From assembly GCA_023395435.1 (NCBI GenBank), contig JAEWZG010000004.1, positions 1 through 14,908 on the forward strand: a DNA stretch of 14,908 nucleotides, written 5' to 3'. The number at the start of each line of letters is the position of its first letter. Position 1 is the stretch's first letter. Both the position numbers and the translations under genes were made by a program. Of this stretch, positions 12,226 to 14,908 are shown in pieces. The stretch is from Bacillota bacterium. GTDB lineage: Bacteria; Bacillota; Clostridia; Oscillospirales; Ruminococcaceae. Below the pieces are notes generated by a model. It did not search any database. It worked only from the letters and a program-made list of their open reading frames with translations, and had not been told where the DNA came from.

Positions 12226-12723
12226 TTGTTTACAGAATTTTTAAGTATTGAACCCGGAACAATTATTTTTACTTTATTAAATTTACTTATTCTGTTTTTG
12301 TTTGTAAGACATTTTTTATTTAATAAAATAAATGCAGTTCTTGAAAGCAGACAAAACGAAGTTCAGAAGGCTTTTGATGATGCTGAACAGGCAACAGAAA
12401 AAGCAAAACGTCTTGAGGAAGAATATAGTGACAAGATTTTAAAAGCTAAAGAAGAATCTGCTGAAATAGTAAAAAATGCGACTAAAAAAGCTCAGCTTCG
12501 TTCTGATGATATTATTAATGAAGCAAAAGCTGATGCAGGTAATATTATTTCTAAGGCAAATTCCGATATTGAGCGTGAAAAGAAGCGTGCTATTAATCAG
12601 ATGAAGGATCAAATTTCTGATATGGCATTAGCTATTGCGTCAAAAGTTATTGAAAAAGAAATTAATGAAAAAGACAATGACAAGCTAATAGAAGAATTTA
12701 TAAGCAACGTGGGTGATTTATAA
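12226..12723 (+). CDS. atpF: F1Fo ATP synthase subunit b
   Basis: Peripheral stalk subunit, 165 residues. A single N-terminal membrane helix (about 11-29) is followed by a long, highly charged coiled-coil region (about 37-140) rich in K, E, A and D, and by the conserved C-terminal block that begins MALAIASKVIEKEI (132-145) and binds subunit delta. Length and layout are those of bacterial subunit b. The start is TTG at 12226, with AGGAGG at 12210-12215 ten bases upstream; no ATG lies near, and starting later would cut into the membrane anchor. The stop codon shares one base with the atpH start (TAATG at 12721-12725), which implies translational coupling. Confidence 0.95.
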   Translation: MFTEFLSIEPGTIIFTLLNLLILFLFVRHFLFNKINAVLESRQNEVQKAFDDAEQATEKAKRLEEEYSDKILKAKEESAEIVKNATKKAQLRSDDIINEAKADAGNIISKANSDIEREKKRAINQMKDQISDMALAIASKVIEKEINEKDNDKLIEEFISNVGDL

Positions 12724-13265
12724 TGGCAGTTTTGCTTGAAAAAACATATGCTGATGCATTATTTCAGTTAGCTGTTGAAGATAATTCTTTGGATGAAACT
12801 TATAAGGAGTTAAATCAGATAACCGATATTTTTAAAGATAATGCGGATTATCTTAAAGTTCTTTGTGTTCCTACTGTAAATGCGAAGGACAAGCTTGAGT
12901 CTTTATCAAAAGTTTTCGAAGGTAAAATATCAGTTTTTCTATATAATTTTCTTGGGGTACTAATTGATAAGAATAGAATTTCACTAATTCATAAAATAAA
13001 TAGTGAATTTACTGATATGTATAATGATAAAAATGGTATTTTAGAAGTTATCGTTACAACTATAAATCCATTGAATCTAACTATCAAAGAAAAACTTATC
13101 AAAAAACTTGAATTAATTTCTTCAAAGAGTATTATTTTAATTGAAATAATTGATCCTTCAATTCTTGGTGGAATAGTGCTAAGTTATAAGAATACCCAGA
13201 TTGATGCAAGTGTAAAATCTAAATTAGATAATATACGTGCTCAGATCGACTCAATAATAGCATAA
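12723..13265 (+). CDS. atpH: F1Fo ATP synthase subunit delta
   Basis: Subunit of 180 residues that joins the peripheral stalk to the top of F1 (equivalent to mitochondrial OSCP). The N-terminal helical domain opens with LEKTYADALFQLAVED (5-20), the usual OSCP/delta beginning. The C-terminal part contains the conserved DPSILGGIVLSYKNTQIDASVKSK-type segment (about 144-167) ending in the family's short terminal helix. GGGTGA (12711-12716) lies six bases before the ATG, inside atpF, and the two genes overlap by one base. It is followed 13 bases later by atpA. Confidence 0.95.
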   Translation: MAVLLEKTYADALFQLAVEDNSLDETYKELNQITDIFKDNADYLKVLCVPTVNAKDKLESLSKVFEGKISVFLYNFLGVLIDKNRISLIHKINSEFTDMYNDKNGILEVIVTTINPLNLTIKEKLIKKLELISSKSIILIEIIDPSILGGIVLSYKNTQIDASVKSKLDNIRAQIDSIIA

Positions 13266-13278
13266 GGATGGTGTAGAG

Positions 13279-14793
13279 ATGGATTTACGCCCAGATGAAA
13301 TAACAGGTATCATCAAGCAACAGATTAAGAACTTTAGTTCAAAAATTGAATTGTCTGATGTGGGTACTGTTGTAACAGTCGGTGATGGTATTTCCAGAGT
13401 ACATGGACTTGAAAAGTGCATGTCTGGTGAGCTGTTACAATTTGAAGGCGATGTATATGGCATGGCGCTGAATCTTGAGCAGGACTTTGTTGGTGCTGTT
13501 ATGCTTGGTTCAGATATAGAAATTAAAGAGGGTAGCCAGGTAAAGAGAACAGGAAAAATTGTTTCTGTACCGGTTGATGATGAATTACTAGGAAGAGTAG
13601 TAAACTCTCTTGGGCAGCCTATTGACGGTAAGGGTGCAATTCTTACTTCAGAAACAAGACCTATTGAAAGCCCTGCCCCTGGCATTATAACAAGAAAGTC
13701 AGTAAACAGACCTTTGCAGACTGGTATTAAGGCTATTGATGCAATGATACCAATTGGTCGTGGTCAGCGTGAGTTAATTATTGGTGATCGACAGACTGGT
13801 AAAACTGCAATTGCTCTTGATACAATTATTAATCAGAAGGGTAAGAATGTTATCTGTATATATGTTGCTATCGGTCAGAAGAGATCTACTGTAGCAAACG
13901 TAGTGGAAACACTAACAAAGAATGGTGCAATGGCATATACAATTGTTGTGTCAGCAACTGCATCTGAACTTGCACCCTTGCAGTATATTGCCCCATATTC
14001 AGGATGCGCAATGGGTGAATACTTTATGGCACAGGGAAAGGATGTTTTGTGTATTTATGACGATTTATCAAAACATGCTGTTGCTTATCGTGCGCTTTCT
14101 TTACTTCTTCACAGACCACCAGGACGTGAAGCGTACCCTGGAGATGTATTCTATCTGCATTCACGTTTATTAGAACGTGCTGCAAATCTAAATGAAAATT
14201 ATGGCGGTGGATCACTAACAGCGCTGCCAATTATTGAAACTCAGGCTGGTGATGTATCTGCATATATTCCTACAAATGTTATATCCATTACTGACGGCCA
14301 GATATTCCTTGAAACTGAATTGTTTAATTCTGGTGTAAGACCAGCCGTAAACCCTGGTATTTCTGTATCACGTGTTGGTGGTTCTGCTCAGATTAAAGCA
14401 ATGAAGAAGGTTTCTGGCTCATTGAAGCTTCTGTATTCACAATATCGTGAACTTCAGGCTTTCTCGCAGTTTGGTTCTGACCTTGATAAGGATACAAAAG
14501 ATCGTCTTGCAAAAGGTGAGCGTGTAGTAGAAGTATTGAAGCAGGGCAAGAATACACCAATGACCGTTGAACATCAGGTTATTATTATTTACGCTGTTGT
14601 AAACAATTATCTAAAAGATATTGTTGTTAAAGACATAAGTGAATTTGAAAAAGATTTATGTGATTATATAGACTCATCATATCCTGATATTATATCTTCA
14701 ATTAAAGATACTAAAGACCTGATAAAGGAAAATGAAGAGGCTCTTAAAGAAGCACTTACAGCTTTTTTAAAAAAGTATCTTGCAGAAAAATAA
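13279..14793 (+). CDS. atpA: F1Fo ATP synthase subunit alpha
   Basis: Non-catalytic nucleotide-binding subunit of F1, 504 residues, full length. The N-terminal beta-barrel domain contains VGDGISRVHGL (34-44). The P-loop is GDRQTGKT (169-176), followed by GQKRSTVANV (199-208), and the Walker B region is VLCIYDDLSKHA (256-267). The alpha/beta signature PAVNPGISVS is at 355-364, directly followed by the arginine finger R365 in SRVGGSAQ, equivalent to E. coli alpha R376, which reaches into the catalytic beta site. The C-terminal helical domain includes LYSQYRELQAFSQFGSDLD (385-403). AGGATG (13265-13270) serves as a moderate ribosome binding site eight bases before the ATG. atpG starts 12 bases after the stop codon. 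No unusual substitution was seen. Confidence 0.98.
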   Translation: MDLRPDEITGIIKQQIKNFSSKIELSDVGTVVTVGDGISRVHGLEKCMSGELLQFEGDVYGMALNLEQDFVGAVMLGSDIEIKEGSQVKRTGKIVSVPVDDELLGRVVNSLGQPIDGKGAILTSETRPIESPAPGIITRKSVNRPLQTGIKAIDAMIPIGRGQRELIIGDRQTGKTAIALDTIINQKGKNVICIYVAIGQKRSTVANVVETLTKNGAMAYTIVVSATASELAPLQYIAPYSGCAMGEYFMAQGKDVLCIYDDLSKHAVAYRALSLLLHRPPGREAYPGDVFYLHSRLLERAANLNENYGGGSLTALPIIETQAGDVSAYIPTNVISITDGQIFLETELFNSGVRPAVNPGISVSRVGGSAQIKAMKKVSGSLKLLYSQYRELQAFSQFGSDLDKDTKDRLAKGERVVEVLKQGKNTPMTVEHQVIIIYAVVNNYLKDIVVKDISEFEKDLCDYIDSSYPDIISSIKDTKDLIKENEEALKEALTAFLKKYLAEK

Positions 14794-14805
14794 AGGGGGA
14801 GCAAT

Positions 14806-14908
14806 ATGGCAACAGCCAATATGAAGGACATTAAGCGCCGTATTAAAAGCGTTGAAAGTACAATGCAAATTACTAAGGCGATGGAACTTGTTGCTTCTTC
14901 CAAGTTAA
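14806..14908 (+). CDS. atpG: F1Fo ATP synthase subunit gamma, N-terminal part only
   Basis: The reading frame from ATG 14806 to the window edge gives 34 residues containing MKDIKRRIKSVESTMQITKA and then MELVASSKL, the standard start of the gamma subunit, whose N-terminal helix forms part of the central rotating shaft. AAAGGGGGAG (14792-14801) provides the ribosome binding site. The gene is cut by the window edge, not broken; the rest of it, atpD and atpC are expected beyond. Confidence 0.95.
   Translation, partial: MATANMKDIKRRIKSVESTMQITKAMELVASSKL

Noticed and set aside
13251..13685. 144-codon open frame on the - strand
   Set aside because: It lies opposite atpA, has low-complexity Ser/Pro/Thr-rich sequence, no ribosome binding site and no recognisable domain; a shadow of the coding strand.

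Overview
The window is an AT-rich, tightly packed chromosomal segment in which every gene lies on the + strand. Strong AGGAGG-type ribosome binding sites, TTG starts, extended -10 promoters of the TRTGnTATAAT kind and stem-plus-T-tract terminators all point to a low-GC Bacillota, most likely an anaerobic member of the Clostridia (Ruminococcus/Oscillospiraceae or Lachnospiraceae type). The genus is an inference, not something read directly. No tRNA, rRNA, CRISPR array, insertion sequence or phage gene was seen.

Layout. (1) 1-1784: rpsB (ribosomal protein S2) and tsf (elongation factor Ts), separated by an attenuator-like hairpin and closed by a strong terminator; pyrH and frr, which often follow, are absent. 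(2) 1796-2464: a single-gene unit with its own promoter and terminator, encoding a YfbR-type HD-domain 5'-deoxynucleotidase. (3) 2618-5697: a three-gene operon of an iron-type alcohol dehydrogenase, an atypical/extended SDR of the NAD-dependent epimerase class and a classical SDR, closed by a 16-bp hairpin. (4) 5762-8616: one long gene for a MacB-like ABC transporter (ATPase fused to an FtsX-type permease) with a very large, methionine-rich extracytoplasmic domain. (5) 8617-10330: an AT-rich spacer, then a COG2509-like FAD-dependent dehydrogenase with a four-cysteine cluster and a strong terminator. (6) 10331-14908: promoter region and first part of the F1Fo ATP synthase operon: atpZ-like, atpI-like, atpB, atpE, atpF, atpH, atpA and the first 34 codons of atpG. 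atpD and atpC should lie beyond the right edge.

Functionally this is translation plus energy housekeeping, with three accessory units between. The most informative observation is the c subunit (atpE): it carries two membrane glutamates (E28 and E61) plus the S62/T63/Y66 ligand set known from Na+-translocating c-rings, so the enzyme is predicted to be a sodium-coupled ATP synthase of the two-carboxylate type. No clearly novel multi-gene system stands out. The least explained items are the three-gene redox operon, the stand-alone ABC transporter, the FAD protein, a palindrome used almost identically as terminator at two places 6 kb apart, and several inverted repeats in promoter regions.
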